Source of the DNA: Pseudozyma flocculosa PF-1
Lineage: Eukaryota > Basidiomycota > Ustilaginomycetes > Ustilaginales > Ustilaginaceae
DNA length: 64,000 bases
NCBI RefSeq assembly: GCF_000417875.1
Contig: NW_006920885.1
Span: 296,501-360,500 of the forward strand
Reading direction: 5' to 3'
Position 1 is the stretch's first letter, and each line of letters opens with the position of its first letter. The position numbers were made by a program, and so were the translations under genes. Below the pieces are notes generated by a model, which saw only the letters and a program-made list of their open reading frames with translations, made no database searches and had not been told where the DNA came from. Shown piece by piece: positions 1 to 13,500 of this stretch.

Positions 1-1571
1 GATGAAAGCGAGGGCCGGAAACAGGGAGCTGAGTCCGAGTGCCATGTACGGAATACCGCGTTTGTCGACGCGTCGGAAGATGCGCGGCGCTTGGCCGTCG
101 AGCGCGAGACCATAGAGCGTTCGTGCGGCGATGTACAGATCAGAGTTGGCCGCAGAGACGGTGAAGAGCAGAAGGGCTGCATTGATAATGTCGGGGAGGA
201 CCTTGATCTGGGCAATGTTGATCGCGACGACGAAAGGCGAGGCCGCGGCAGAGGTCGACTTCTTCGTCGCCGTCAGCAGCAGCGGCGTCTTGCTGTCAAC
301 GACCATGCCGATCAGGAGAACACCGCCTGTACGTTGCGAGGTTACGGGATCGGCAGAAGGAATGCTCGCCGTCAGCAAAACGCGCCAGCGGATCGAGAAA
401 CCATCGACGCGTCGACGCGGCGGTCGGTTGGCACCGCCGCCGCTGCCCCGATGCCGGAGCTAGTACGACGCTTCTCTCAAGTACACAGCCGATCTCTTCA
501 CTCACCGATGTAGAACACAATGATACGAAGGAAGGTCTTCTTGATTGCGGCAGGTACCGTTTTGCGGGGGTTCGACGCCTCTGTTTATGGGGAAAAAGAC
601 ACGCGGTCAGCTCCTGCTCTTCCGGACCATGTTCAGGAGGCTGTTCAAGGTAAGCACCTCCTACAGTAACGGCCACTAATTCGCTTCCGGTGTAGGCAAA
701 GAGAGCAGTGACCATGACGCTCCAGAAGCCGAGGAAGCGCGCGAGCGAAGTATCGCCGAATCCGGGGTACGGGGAGAAAGCCTTGCCGTCCTGCCAATTG
801 CGGAAGCCGATCCGGTCGCCCGTGGGACTGCCTCCGAGGTCGATGATGAGCAGGAGGAGCAGAAGACCGACCATCACGATGATCTTGAAGAGGGAGAGCC
901 AGAATTCAAACTCGCCGAAGTACTTGACTCCGGTCGTGTTGAGCACGACGATGAAAACCCATAGAATCGCAATGAAGATTCCGCCGGACAGGTCTGGGCG
1001 CCAGTACGAGACGATAAGGGCGAAGGCGTTGACCTGGTTCGCGGTGATCACCCAATACTTTAGAAGATAGTTGACTCCTGTGGCGAAGCCGAACTCGGGG
1101 GACACGAAGCGCGTGGCGTGTCCGGCGAAGCCACGAGGATGGGGCATAAACGTAGACATCTGGTATACGCGGGCGGTAGCGAACGTGCCATGTTAGGAAC
1201 GGTCTCGGGTGCGGAACGGGGCGGCGAGAGGACGCTGAAGTGCTCACCTCTCCAAGAGCGGACATGACCGCGGCGCACATGGCGCCCATGACGCAGAAAC
1301 CGATGAAGAGGGATCCGGGACCAGCATTCTTCAGGCCGGCGCCGGTGCCGATGACGAGGCCCGTTCCCAACGCGCCACCGATCGCGATCATAGAGATCTG
1401 TCTTCCCTTCAAATCGCGCTTGAGACCGTTCTGTTCGGCCACCTGGCCTTGGTACTGGGTGGCGGCATGCTGATTGTCGAAGCCGGAGTCCTTGTTGTCG
1501 CTTCCGACGGCCGATTTCTCGTCGGGAAAGGCCTGCGACGGGCTGCTGTCGTGGCGGACGGGGCTCGCCAT
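1..1571 (-). CDS. Amino acid permease of the yeast AAT family, 5' part only
   Basis: A multi-pass plasma-membrane proton/amino acid symporter. Exons on the minus strand are 1571-1248, 1159-658, 580-506 and 326-1, giving 409 codons before the window ends; the C-terminal part lies outside. The ATG at 1571 opens a hydrophilic N-terminus of about 55 residues. The family hallmark RQISMIAIGGALGTGL (first helix) follows, then LPHPRGFAGHATRFV-type sequence (seen as FMPHPRGFAGHATRF), FGFATGVNYLLKYWV, and TGSELVAVTVGEASNPRK, all typical of Dip5/Gap1-like permeases. Four hydrophobic segments are obvious in exon 2. Intron 2 uses an uncommon GTGCTT donor; the other two begin GTGAGC and GTGAGT. Intron 3 is 179 nt. 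The dicarboxylic (Dip5-like) subgroup is a guess; AAT membership is secure. A palindromic CTTATAAG lies about 139 bp upstream of the ATG. Confidence 0.93.
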
Positions 1572-4524
1572 GGCGGGCAACGGTTGATTCGATTGCAAGG
1601 CGGCGAAAGGGGGCGGGGAACGACGAGGGGAGGGTCGGGGAGAAAGGGGAAAGGGGGAGCGGAATGGACGTGAATCGTTGCCACCCGGTGATACGGCCAT
1701 TCGCTCGCTCTTATAAGGGCGGCGCGCGGTTGGGGTGGCCGCTTGTGCTTGGCCCGAGGGCGGCGTTATCATTCTGCGGGCGCTCGAGCGAGACGAGACG
1801 AGACGAGTCGAGGGCAGCAGACCAGGGCTTGCCAAAGGCGGGGTACATGGGGCACGGCAGCCGTGACAATCATGCAACGACACTCGCCTCGCAGTCAGAG
1901 GACGGGGCGCAGCAAGTGGGGCTCTCCGGCGCTTGATCCGTGTGTGCCACGGTGGACCTGGGACAGGCACCACGACCCCTGGCGCGCATGGCATCCACGA
2001 GCGTGGCCTGGCCAGACGACCCGTCGACGGGCGCGCGCCAAGGTGCCTGGGTTGCCGTCGTCGTGCTGCTATGCGATGCGATGCTACAGAAAGGGCAACG
2101 GACGCTTCGCGGTTGGCTGACCCCGCTTTGGGCGATAGCAAAGTTTCGCCATTGACTGCGCGACGCGGGCGGGCGATGAGGTGATCCCGGGGGGTCGTCG
2201 AGGCTCGAGCCGTGGAAAAACATGCTGAGCGCCGCTGGCCCGGTGGACCTCTCCGAGCTTCGGCTTTGCCCTGTGGCCCGAAGCCGACGGCGGAGCGGCG
2301 CCCTCGTTGGGAACCCGCCGCCGAATAGGAGTTTTTTTTCCGCAGTGGGGGTGAAGGCCCAAATTCTCTCTCTCGGCGTCGAGATCCGTCGAGCTCTGGT
2401 GACCGCCGCCGCCAAGACCCGTCCTTGTGGGCCCTCGCGCGATGTCCACACTGCCGTCCAACGCCGTAGACGATCCCCCTTTTCAAATGTCAGAAAGGCC
2501 AGGATGTAAGACAGGCGCTGGCAGGGCGCAACGGTGAACGGCGGCCCTCCCAACGACGACACGACAATCCTGATTGGGCGTCGATCCAACTGCGGCCATG
2601 TCCGCTGTCCTGGGCCGACGCTGCTCCTCCTCCGCATCCCCGTCTGCATTCCCTCGCAGTCTCGACCTGGTCGTTCATCAAATTGGTCGAGCTGGCCGTG
2701 CTCCCATACCTCGCAGAGCACGGATCCATCCGTGCCCTCATTTGAGGCCAGGCCAGCAGGAACTGAGGCCGAGCTTTCGGGGCGAGGCTTGGTCCGACTG
2801 CGAGCGAGCCGTGCTTGCTTGCCTCTGTTTTTGCGTCTCCGCCCGGCCCATGAAAGAAAATTTCCTTTTTCCCCTCGCTCCTTTCGCCGAATTCGAGTGG
2901 CGGCGGCGTCGTCGTGGTCCGCTGACCGAGCATCGCCCTCGACCTGGACCTGGTTCTCGTTCTTCGATCCACCGCGACCTGGGCGGCTGCGGATCTCTCC
3001 CTTTCGCAAAATCGCAGCAGTCGCAGGTCGTAGCTTCAAACGAGACGCCAGTGCTCCAGGAACTTGCCAAAAACCTCAACGTCGGCGACGGTACAGGCAG
3101 TTGATGACGGCGCCGACGAGAGTGACAATCAGAACGAGAACGAGGAGTACGGACAGGCTTTCCTTTCTTCTCCTGCGCTTGCGGCGGCGGCGGCGGCCAT
3201 CACATGTTCCACCAAGCGCACACCCGCTGCGGACGCGGGCAACGGGCAATTTTTGTCGTTCTTCGTTGGTTGGGTCGCACAGACAGGCGGCCGAAGGGGG
3301 AGCTGCGAGAGAGAGAAAAAAGTTTGGGGCTTGGGGGTACAGGCGCGCAGGCGGACAGGCGGAGCAGCGGTGGCCTTTGGGTTGACCGGCCTCGGCAATT
3401 GCACCGGTTGACCCAGCCGAGGTCTTGGCGTCTAAGCGAGGGGCGGCTAGATCCGCCGTCTGTCCTACCGTACCGTATCATCCGAGACCCGCCGCATCCC
3501 CCCCACGCCCCACGCTCACGCCTCACGCCACCGCCCCTGCTTCATTCGGTCCCGATACGATACCGTACCGATACGGCACGTCCCGCGATGCCATCACCGG
3601 TCAATCACGGGTGCTGAGCACGGTCCCTCGACTTTGATGCGACAAGGTTACAGCGCAGCGTCAGACCAGCCGCAGCGTGGCCTGCCAGCATGAACGATGC
3701 ACTGCTCGACCACGATGCCCAGACATGCCAGGCCTGCCTGCCTGATTGACCACGCTAGGCAGGCTGGGCTCCAGCCTACGTATCCGACGCGGGCGGGCGT
3801 TGACGTCAAACGGACAACACCCAATACCGTACTGCAACCGTCGTCGACGGCGAGCCCGACGCCGAGCGGCGGCCATGCGGTAAAGCCGAAGCAAGGCCTG
3901 CGAGGCTGACAGCGTCGGCCCTCGGCCACATCCTGGCCCGATGCCAAGCACCACCGCACCGCTACTCTGCACCCGCGGGCCGATCCTTAGCGCTCTGAAC
4001 TTCATCTGCATTCGTGAGACGTAAGGGTGCCTTGGCTGCGACCCCAGGAGGGCCACAGCAGCAGGCTCTATGGATGTGCGTGAACCGAGGCTAGCGTGAC
4101 GACGAGGGAGAAAGAGGGAAGGGGAAGACGGAGCACGCCTGTATGCGCGGGACCGACCCGGAAAGGCGAGCGCACAGCTGCCATCTGCAGACGCTGACGA
4201 GACGCTGCAGAGGGCAAGAGGGGGCGCACGTCTGACCGGCCGGCATCCAGCGCGACGACGGCGAGGGGGAAACACGAAAGCAGAGGATATCAAAACGTCC
4301 TGACGGTGAAAGCGGACCGGAAGCTACCTGACGCTGCGAGACGGAACGGAAAGGGAAGCGGCCGGCATCTTCGACGGCCCGCCAGCGATGCGGAAGCCCC
4401 TGCTTGACGAGGGCCGGGGGATCAGCTACGCGAGGCGGGGTCGATGGCGACGGCGGCCAAGGGGCGGGCGGGCGATGGAAAAGCGAGGGCCCAGAAGGCG
4501 AGTGCGACAACGACGCCGTGCCGC
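1572..4524. other. Intergenic region between permease start and FAS 3' end
   Basis: Nearly 3 kb with no recognisable gene on either strand. Open frames of 100-390 codons occur, but they are rich in Arg, Pro and Ser without motifs, as expected by chance in GC-rich DNA. At 3465-3476 and 3553-3578 there are clustered CGATACG/CCGTACCG words, related to the tandem motif at 29571-29600. The right end is probably FAS 3' UTR and terminator, and the left end the permease promoter. Confidence 0.5.
1710..1717 (-). promoter_or_regulatory. Possible TATA element of the permease gene
   Basis: The palindrome CTTATAAG sits 139 bp upstream of the permease ATG in otherwise GC-rich DNA. Position and sequence fit a TATA-type core element, but no transcript start is visible. 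Confidence 0.35.
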
Positions 4525-7500
4525 TCACGCCGGGGGCAGGCGGTGGACGACGGCCATGGCGGTGTCGTCGCCGTGGGTGATCGAGACGAGGAAGCGGGAA
4601 CCGCGCGCGGCGTCGAGGGCCTCTCCGTAGAGCTTGACTTGGGGTCCCTCGGGCGTCGGCACGATCTCGATGTCCTTGAGCGAGGCTCCGGCCCCCTTTG
4701 TCCTGATGCCGAGGCTCTTGACGACGGCCTCGGCGGCGCAGAAGCGGCCGCAGAAGGATGCGCGCGGGTCTGGCTGCGACTGGCAGTACTGGACCTCGAC
4801 GTCGGTAAAGTTCCTGGCGATAAAGTTTTCGTTGTCCGAGGGGAACGTCGAGATCTTTTCGCAGTCGATGCCGACGCCGGCGACGTGGCCCATCATGGCC
4901 TGGAGCGACTCCTGCTGGGCGGCGACGTCGGCGGGCTTGGGCGGGACGGTGACCGAGTCGACGGCGGCGAGGGCGGGCATGGGCGGCAGGGGCGCCTTGA
5001 AGGCGTAGCTGTCGCCGGACTCGGTGGCGCGCGCGTTTAGGTTCATGAGCACGGCGTCCTCGAGCTCGGCGGGCCAGGGGCGGTCGTCCTTGATGCGGAC
5101 CAGGTCGTCCTTGGTGATGGACGAGTGCATGCGGGTGTAGGTCCTGTACTGGCGCTCCTTGCGGCGGGCGGCGTACTCGGCAAACGCCTGGGGCGAGAGG
5201 CGGCCGAGGACGTGGGCGCCGTGGAGGACGAGGCAGATGCCGCCGACCTGGCCGAAGCCGAAGCTCGACACGCAGGCGGCGTTGACGTGACGCGGGGTGC
5301 GGTGGAGCGTCGTCGAGTTGTAGAGGAGCATGTCAAACTTCTGCAGCTCGGGCGAGATGTCGTCGGCGTTGCGGTTGCCGGCGACGATCGACGTGTTGAT
5401 GCTCTGCAGCACGCCATTGAGGGCCCAGGCGGCGGCGCCGCCCTTTGCGTGTCCGCAGAGCCACTTCTGCGCCATGACGGGCACGGCGTGGCCGGGGGTC
5501 CTGCCCATGCGGGTAAAGAGCTCCTGGTAGACGTGCGACTCGTTCTTGTCGTTGGCCTTGGTGGCCGTCATGTGGGCCGAGATGACGCCGATGTCGTCGG
5601 CGGTCAGGTTGAAGCTCGCCAGGGCGCGCTGGAGGCCGTCGGCGCTGGCAATGACGCCGTGGCCGGGGGCGGGCAGGCTGCGTCCGGCGCCGTCGGTGTG
5701 CGTGTTCGAGTAGGCCACGATGCCCTGGATGGGCATGCCGAGCTTGATGGCGTTGGCGGCCGTGGTGATGACCTGGACGCCGCAGCCCTGCGACTCCATG
5801 AAGCCGCCGCGCGACGTGGTAAACGGCCTCGAGTGCTCCGAGGGCTCGCGGCCGGCGGCCAGCTCGTCCTTGGCGTTGGAGGTGGCCTTCATGTTGGCAA
5901 ACTCGAAAGAGCCCTCTTCGGACAGGTCGTCGAAGCCGCCGGCGAGCATGAGCTCGGCCTTGCCCGACAGGATCGTCTCGACGGCGACGTCGATCGACTG
6001 GAGGGCGGTGGCGCAGGCGCCGACGACCGTCTTGATCGGGCCGGCGGCCGACATGACGAGCAGGTTGACCCAGCCGGCGACCGAGTTGATAAACGTCTCC
6101 TGGAGGATGTCCTTCTGCGTGTCGATGTCGTTGCGGCGGTCGCGGAACATCTTGCTGAGCGACGTCATGCCTCCCATGCCGGAGCCGATGCAGCTGCCGA
6201 CCTTGCTCGGGTGGATGTGCTTGTAGAGCTCGTAGGGGTCGGTGATGCCCGAGTTGACGAGCGCCTCGGACGCGCAGACGAGGGCCCAGAGCGTGGTGCG
6301 GTCGACCTGGGCGACAATGTCGTCGGGGATGCCGTAGCGCTGGCCGCTCCAGCCGGTGGGCAGCTGGCCGGCGACGAGGCGGTCAAAGGCGACGGCCTTG
6401 GGCACAAAGATGCGGGCGCCCTTCTTGAGGTGGACGAACCAGTTGCCGCTGGCGGCGTCCTCCCACGTGTCGACCTTGTCGCCGTGCTCGAGCTTGTACT
6501 TGGCCGCCTCCTCGGACGACACCTCGAGCGGCTCGAGATCGTGGTTGAGCTCAATCTCCTGCTGGAAGCCCTTGCGGTTGGGGTCGTAGTTGCGGAAGAG
6601 CTCGGGCTCGATGAGGCGGATGCCCGAGTGCTTGATGATCTCGTCCTCGTAGTTGGCGCGGATGTCCTTGTCGTCGACGGGCTCGCCCGACTTGGCGTCG
6701 ACCCAGCCGACGTACGTGGCGCCGCTCTTGAGCTTGCCGTCGTGGTGCTTGATCATGCCCATGATCCAGGCCATCTCGATGACGCCCTCGTTGGTCAGGT
6801 GGCCAAAGGCCTCCATCTCCCAGCGCGTGCGCGCCGAGCCCCACGGGCCGACCTCGGCGAAGCCGGTGATGACGACCACCTTCTCCAGGTCGAGCTGCGA
6901 GTGGCTCTTGGCTAGGTCCTGGTTGAACTCGAGCGTGCCGAGCTCGGGGAACTTGAAGGTGAAGTTGCTCCTCGGGTTGATGTGCACCTTCTGGTGCAGC
7001 GCCTCGGCGGCGGCGCCCTTGATCACCTTGAAGTCGGCCGAGCTGTCGGCGATGAGCGCGCGCTTGGTGGCCGACGCCTCCTGGATCTTGGCGCGGAACT
7101 TGCCCGTCTGCTCGGCGAGGTCGATGATCTTGTCCATGCCGCCATTGAGGTCGACGAGGAGCGCCTCGACCTGGCTGACGGCCGACACGGTCGGCGCGAG
7201 CAGGCCGAGCAGGTTGAAGCCCATCTCAACGGTGCTAAAGGTCCTGCAGCCGAGCTTCTCGATCTCCTCGGCGACCGTGTTGGAGCTCGACATGAGGCCC
7301 GTGCCGCGGCACCAGCCGATGATGGCGCCCGTGATGCAGAGGTACTGGCCCCAGCTCTCGCTCTCCCAGCGATTGAGCAGCGTCTCGAGGCCGAGCTTGC
7401 TCTCGCCGTAGAGGCCGTCGCCGCCAAAGGTGCCGTGGTTGGGCGACAGCGGCAGCAGCACCTGCGTGGGGCGGGTGTCGAAGCCGCGCGAGGCCTTGTG

Positions 7501-10500
7501 CGTCTTGATGGCGCCCAGCAGGCGGATGAGGTTGGTCAGCATCAGGCGGTGCGCCAGCTCGCTCTTGTCGTCGATGCCGTCGATCTCGCGGCCGTTTTCC
7601 GAGATGGCGGCGAACGGCACGACAAAGTCGAGGTCCATGTCGAGCGTCTCGTAGATGTACTTGACCAGGTTGTCGACGTCCTGCTTCGACGCCTGGTTGA
7701 ACGGCATCACGGTGAGCGTCGAGCCGCGCGCTCCGACCTCTTGGTAGATGCGCTGGTAGTACTCGACGACGCTGCGCGAGTAGCTCGACGTGGTGATGAC
7801 GACGCGCGCGCCGCCGGCCAGCAGGCCCTTAACCACCTCGACGCCGATCGACGCCTTGCCGACGCCGGTCAGCAGCGCGTTGCGGCCCTTGAACGACACG
7901 CCCTGCGACGCCATCTCGGCCAGGATATCGAGGTAGACCGACGTGAGCTTGCGGCTCATCTGCCACTGGCCGCCGACCTTCCTGCGGACGTGGAGGTAGG
8001 GCACGCGGTCCTCGGGCGTGGCGCCCGCCACCTCGGACATCGACGGACGCTGCGTCGTCGAGCTCGAGCGGCGGCCGCGCGGCAGCTGGCGCGCCGGTCC
8101 GCGCTGCTGCTGGCGCGGCGTGCCGAGCGAGCGGACCACCTCGGTGTACAGGCTCTTGATCGTCGCCTTGCCCAGCTTGCTGACCGAGGGCTCGTTGCGG
8201 ATCAGCGTCCAGAGCTTGGCCACGTTCTCCTGCGCCTTGTCGACGTTGACCTGATTGCCCGAGCCAAGCAGCCGGCTGCCGGCCGCCATCTCCTTGACGT
8301 AGGCCTCGAGCTTGCGCACGCCGACGCGCTTGACTTCGCTGTAGACGACGTTGCCGCGCGCGTCGATCTCGGTGTGCGGGGCCGTCGGCGCGTGCACCTC
8401 CTTGTACACGGCGTCCTCGGCCAGCGCCTCGCGGCAGTTGTCGATCAGCTGCTGTCCAAACTCCTTGGCAAGCTCGTAGGTCGGGCCGAGCTTGGGGTCG
8501 ACGGCGTCGATGTGGTACTGCATGTAGCGCAGCAAGCCCGGGTCGGCGCGGTTCATGAGCGTGATGCAGCGCGCCGTAATCTCGCGGTCGACGGCCGTCA
8601 GGCGGCCGTAGATGATGTCGTAGAACAGCGTCATGGCGTCCTGGCGCGCCCAGTTCCAGTACGAGCTGAAGTTGCGGACCTTCTTCTCCGAGAACTTGGG
8701 CATGATGCCATTGGTGTACGTGTCGCTGCGAGGAGGGGGGGCAGAGCGGAAGGGGAGAGGGGAGAGAGGGCGGCGGGAATGGGTTAGCGGTGTTGTCTCG
8801 ATGCGCTGAGGAACCGCACCGCGCTGTGGACTCACCCGTGCTCGGCGGCGATGCTGTCGAGCTGGCTCTGGGCCGCCTCGAGCTCGGCCTTGGTCGACTC
8901 GGCGAGGCGGACGCCGGAGCGGCCGTCGAGGCCGAGGTAGCGCTCGAGGATCTGGATCTGTCGTCGGATGTGCTCGTCCTGGCGCGCCTGGAGCTTGTCG
9001 AGCTCCTCGCTGCTGATGGCGACGCCGCCCGAAGCTCCCCCTCCTCCGCCGCCGCCGCCCTGGCTGAGGGCGATGCCGGCCTGGGCGGCGTAGGCCTGGA
9101 CCACCGAGTCGAGCCACGCCTTGGCCTCGGGCTCGGAGCCGAGACGCTTGGCCGGCTCCATGGTGGTGGCGACGAGCAGGACGCCGTCGGTGCGTCCCGG
9201 TCCCAGGCCCCACGTCTTCTGCAGGTGGGCCTTGACCGACGACATGTTGAAGCCTCCGGGCAGCTTGCCGCCGACGACGCGGGTGACGAGGCCGGACGTG
9301 TGCTTGCCGAGCGCGCCGCTGTAGCCGGCCTGGAGCGCGCCGCCGAGCTCCTCGAGCGGCAGCTCCTCGCCGCGCTCGGGCAGGTTGCCGAACTCGGCGA
9401 GCAGGTCAGAGACGAGCTCGTTGCTGAGCACCGACTTGCCGCCGACCGAGTCCTTGATCGACTTGGACAGCGGGACGTCGGCGATCGACTTCTTGAGCTT
9501 CTGGGCGAGGATGGCACGGACCGTGTCGACGGCCTTGAGGGGCTCGTCGGGCACGTCGGCAGCCGCACCACCGCCGCTAGCAGGGGCGGGCGCGGAGGGC
9601 GCGGGAGCGGCAGCGACGGGTGCGGCGGCGGCAGCGGGAGCGGACTCGGCGGCGGGCGCAGCGTCGGCGTCAACCTCGGCCTCGCTGTCCTCGAACGAGT
9701 AGTAGAGCGCCTCCTTGTCCTTGCTCGAGCAGAGCATGACACGGCGGCGGCCCTGGGCCTGGTCGATGGCGGCGTACTTGAGCGACTGGGTGCGCTTGGC
9801 CATGCCGACGAGCGTGGGGCTGGGTCCAAACTCGATGAAGCGCTCGAACGCGTAGTCGGTGAACATGATGTCCTGCGTCTCGATCCAGCGGACGGGCGAG
9901 GCGAACTGGTAGGCGAGCAGCTCGACGACGAGCGTGGCGGTGAGGCGCTGGACGCGCTCGGGCGCCTCCCAGCCGTCCTTCTCCCAGTTCTTGAGCACCT
10001 TGTCGAGGCGCGGCGAGTCGGTCTGGGCAAAGATGAGCTCGGCATAGGCCTTGGACAGCTCAAAGGGCGCGGCGACCAGGTTGGGGATGTAGCGGCCGAC
10101 GAGCGACTGCGGGCTGATGGCCTCGATGTTGATGCGCTTCGAGAGGTAGGCGCGGAAGGGGGCGACACCGCCGGTCAGGTAGCGCGAGTGGAAGGGGACG
10201 TCGATGCCCGGCAGCGGGATCGAGGCAAAGCCGCGCTTGAGCTCGAGCGGGCCCTTCTTCTCCTCCTCGCGGGCGGCGGCGAGCACCTCGCGGACGATCT
10301 CGTCGAGCTTCTCGCGCACCTCCTCGATCGGCATGATCTCCTGCAGCTTCTTGAGGTCGATCTTCTGGATCTTGATAAAGTTGAGGACGTTGCCGAGGGT
10401 GAGGAGCGCCACATTGTCTCCGGCCACGACGTACTGCTGGCCAGCGACGTTGTAGTTGACAATCTGGCAGAGCAGGCCGGACTCCTTGGTGACCGAGTCG

Positions 10501-13500
10501 ACGATCTCGGCGAGGGCCTGCCCGGCAAAGGCGGGCGTCACGTCGCCGAGGACGCGGATCGGGTTGCACGCCATCATGCCGTACGACGAGGCGCCGGTGA
10601 CGGGGTCGCGGGTGACGCAGTTCTGCATCGAGAGGCCGCGGTACATGACGACCTCGACCAAGTCCTTGACCTGGAGCACGCCGGCGACGGCCGCCAGCGA
10701 CGCGTACTCTCCGAGACTGTGGCCGGCAAAGGCAGCGTCCGGGTTGATGAGGCCGCGCTGCTTCATGTCCTGGAAGGCGCTCAGCTCGACGAGGACCAGG
10801 GCGATCTGGGCGAACTGGGTGGCGAACAGCAGTCCCTTGGGCGACTGGAACGTGTAGCTCTGGCTGGCCGACGTGATCTCGGGGAAGAGGGGCAGCGTGA
10901 CAGTGTTGCCGTTGTCGTCGGTCGAGTCGTACGACATCGACATGTAGCGGTCGCGGATCGTGTGGCCGCGGACGCCGCCAAAGTGGACCGTCTTGGAGAT
11001 GGGGTTCTGGTTGACAATCTCGAGGATGCTGAAGCCCATCGTGGACCGGAGGTGGCCGTCGGCCTCGTCCCACAGCGCCTTGGCCGTCGGGCTCGAGTTG
11101 TACAGGTCCATGCCCATGCCCTGCTCTTGGGAGCCCTGGCCGGTGAAGACGTAGACGGTGGCCGGCTGCTTGACCTCGGCCTGGCCGTCGAGCACCTTGT
11201 CGCCGTGCTGGTTGTACGTCTCCACCTTGATCACTTTGTTGCCGTCGTGCATCGCGACGTGGCGCAGCTTGACCTGGAGCTCGTCGCCGGGCAGGACCAT
11301 GCCCGTGAAGTTGGCCTCGAAGCTGAGGCAGCGGTCCGGGTAGCCCTCGGCGGCCACCATCTCGACAAAGCGGCGCGACGCGGCGCTCGAGAAGAGGCCG
11401 TGGGTGATGGTGCCGGGCAGCGAGGCAAACGAAGAGAAGTAGGGGTTCTGCACGGGGCGGCAGATCGCGGAGGGGAAGAAGGCGGTCAGGCGTTAGTCGG
11501 GAAGGGGTTACGCGGGACGTTCGATCCATGAGCCACGCCCGGCACGCCCGGCACGCCGATACTCACGATGTGGATGGGGTTGAAGTCGCCCGAGGCCTTC
11601 GAGTAGGGCTCGTTGGTGGCGGGCGCGATGAACGAGGTGGCCACGTCGCCGCTGACGACCGTGTAGCCGCTCTCGAGCGGCGATGCGCCGCCGACGGCGG
11701 CGCCGCCGGACCGCTTGACGAACTCGACGACCGGGTTGCCGTAGCTGACCGAGTCGGCGGCGTAGTTGATCTCGCCGACCTGGATGAGGTCGTCCTTGTA
11801 GTCCTTGATAAAGGCGCCGCCCTTGACCTCGACCTCGGAGTACGAGGTGCTGTCGCGGAAGCGGAGGTGGCTGTCGAAGCTGAGGTGGAGCTTGGTGCCG
11901 GGGACGATGGGCTGGGGCGCGGTCCACTCGAACCACTCCTTGGCCAGCAGCACGGTGGCCTCGGCCTTGCCCTTGATCTCGAGCGTGTAGTCGCTGTGCG
12001 AGGTCTCGAAGCAGGTGGCAAAGTCGCCGAAGCGGCCGCGGAAGAAGAAGCTCGAGACGACGGTGATGGCGGGCTCAAACTCGCCGGCGGCGTTCTGGCG
12101 GTAGACGGTGCCGCCGACACTGACCGACTTGCCCGTGTCCGAAATCTTGATGCTGCTGACGCTGGCGCGGGCGGTGCAGACGTCGCCGGCGCGGAGCGGG
12201 CGGGCGCCCTCGACCGTCTTGAACGAGTTGGACAGGTGCACCAGGCTAAGCAGGTCGGCGTCGCAGCTGGCCATGAGCGCCTGCATGATGGCCTCCCAGC
12301 CGGCGACGATGGCAAAGTCCATCGGGGCCTGGCCCTTGGTGAAGGCCTCGCCGCGGTTCTCGACAATCTGGCAGAAGCGCTTGATGGCGGCCTCGTCGAG
12401 CGCCTTGGTGGGGCTGGTGAACTCGCGCTTGGCGGCCAGCTCGGCGGCGGCGGGCATGTCGGTGTGGAACCACAGCTGCCAGTAGAACTGCTTGATGCGG
12501 TCGTTGCGGCCCTCGACGACCTCGTGAATCGAGGCGAAAGGCTGGTCGGGTCGATAGGTGAACTGGAAGGGCAGCGGCACCGACTCGCCGAGGCGCTCCT
12601 CGAAGAGGACGACGTCGATGGTCGACGAGGCGGGGGCCTTGGTGATCTCGACCGCCTTGAAGGCGTCGTCGTGGCGGCCAAACGAGCGGGCGGAGCCGTA
12701 GAAGGCGACGCTCAGCGGCTCGCCCGAGGCGTCGCAGACGACCTTGGCAGTCTGGTGCGGGCGTGGCGCCAGCATGCGCACCATTGGGTTGTCGACGTAG
12801 CTGCGGCCACGGACGACGCTGACGTTGCGGAGCAGCGCGCGGAGCCAGCTGGTGCGGCTACCGGCGAGGAGCTCGAGCCAGGCCGTGGCCTCGGGCACCT
12901 CGACGCCGACCTTGAAGGTGCGGACGACGTCGCCGTTGGCCGCCGTCTGGACGTCGACGGCGAGGCCGTGCTTGGCGACGACGGCGTCCTGGTCGACGGC
13001 GGGGACGTCGCTCGAGACGTAGTCGGCGTAGGGCACCTTGCTCTCGTCGTTGTCGTAGTAGCGCTCCAGCAGCTTGGCGACCAGCGAGCGCTCGATCTCG
13101 CCCAGCATCTCGCCGGCGGGGACGTTGGCCTTGGTGCAGTGCTTGACGGCGACGGCGCCCTGGAGGATGATGACGCGCTGCGGGTCCTGGCCCATGACGG
13201 CGTCGAGGTCCTCGGACTGCCACAGCGAGTCCTTCTTAAAGAGTGTCTGGAAGTTGTCGCCGAGCTCGGGGATGAAGGGGACCGGCTTCTGGCCGCGGCG
13301 CTGGCAGATGGCGAGGAAGTAGCCGACGTCCTCGGCGGCGAGGCGGATCACCTTGGAGTCGGCGTACGTGTCGAGGAAGCCGTCGAGGAAGGCGCCGGGC
13401 TGCTTGTCGAGCACCGAGTAGCTCTGCAGCAGCGACTCCTTCTTGCCGGCGGTCTCGATGCCGGCGAAGCGCTCCTCGACGCGGCGGCACCAGTCGCCAA

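Noticed and set aside
1870..3385. Open frames of 283 to 389 codons on both strands between the permease and FAS
   Set aside because: Overlapping on both strands, biased to Arg, Pro and Ser, no hydrophobic core or motif, no intron logic. Chance frames in GC-rich DNA.
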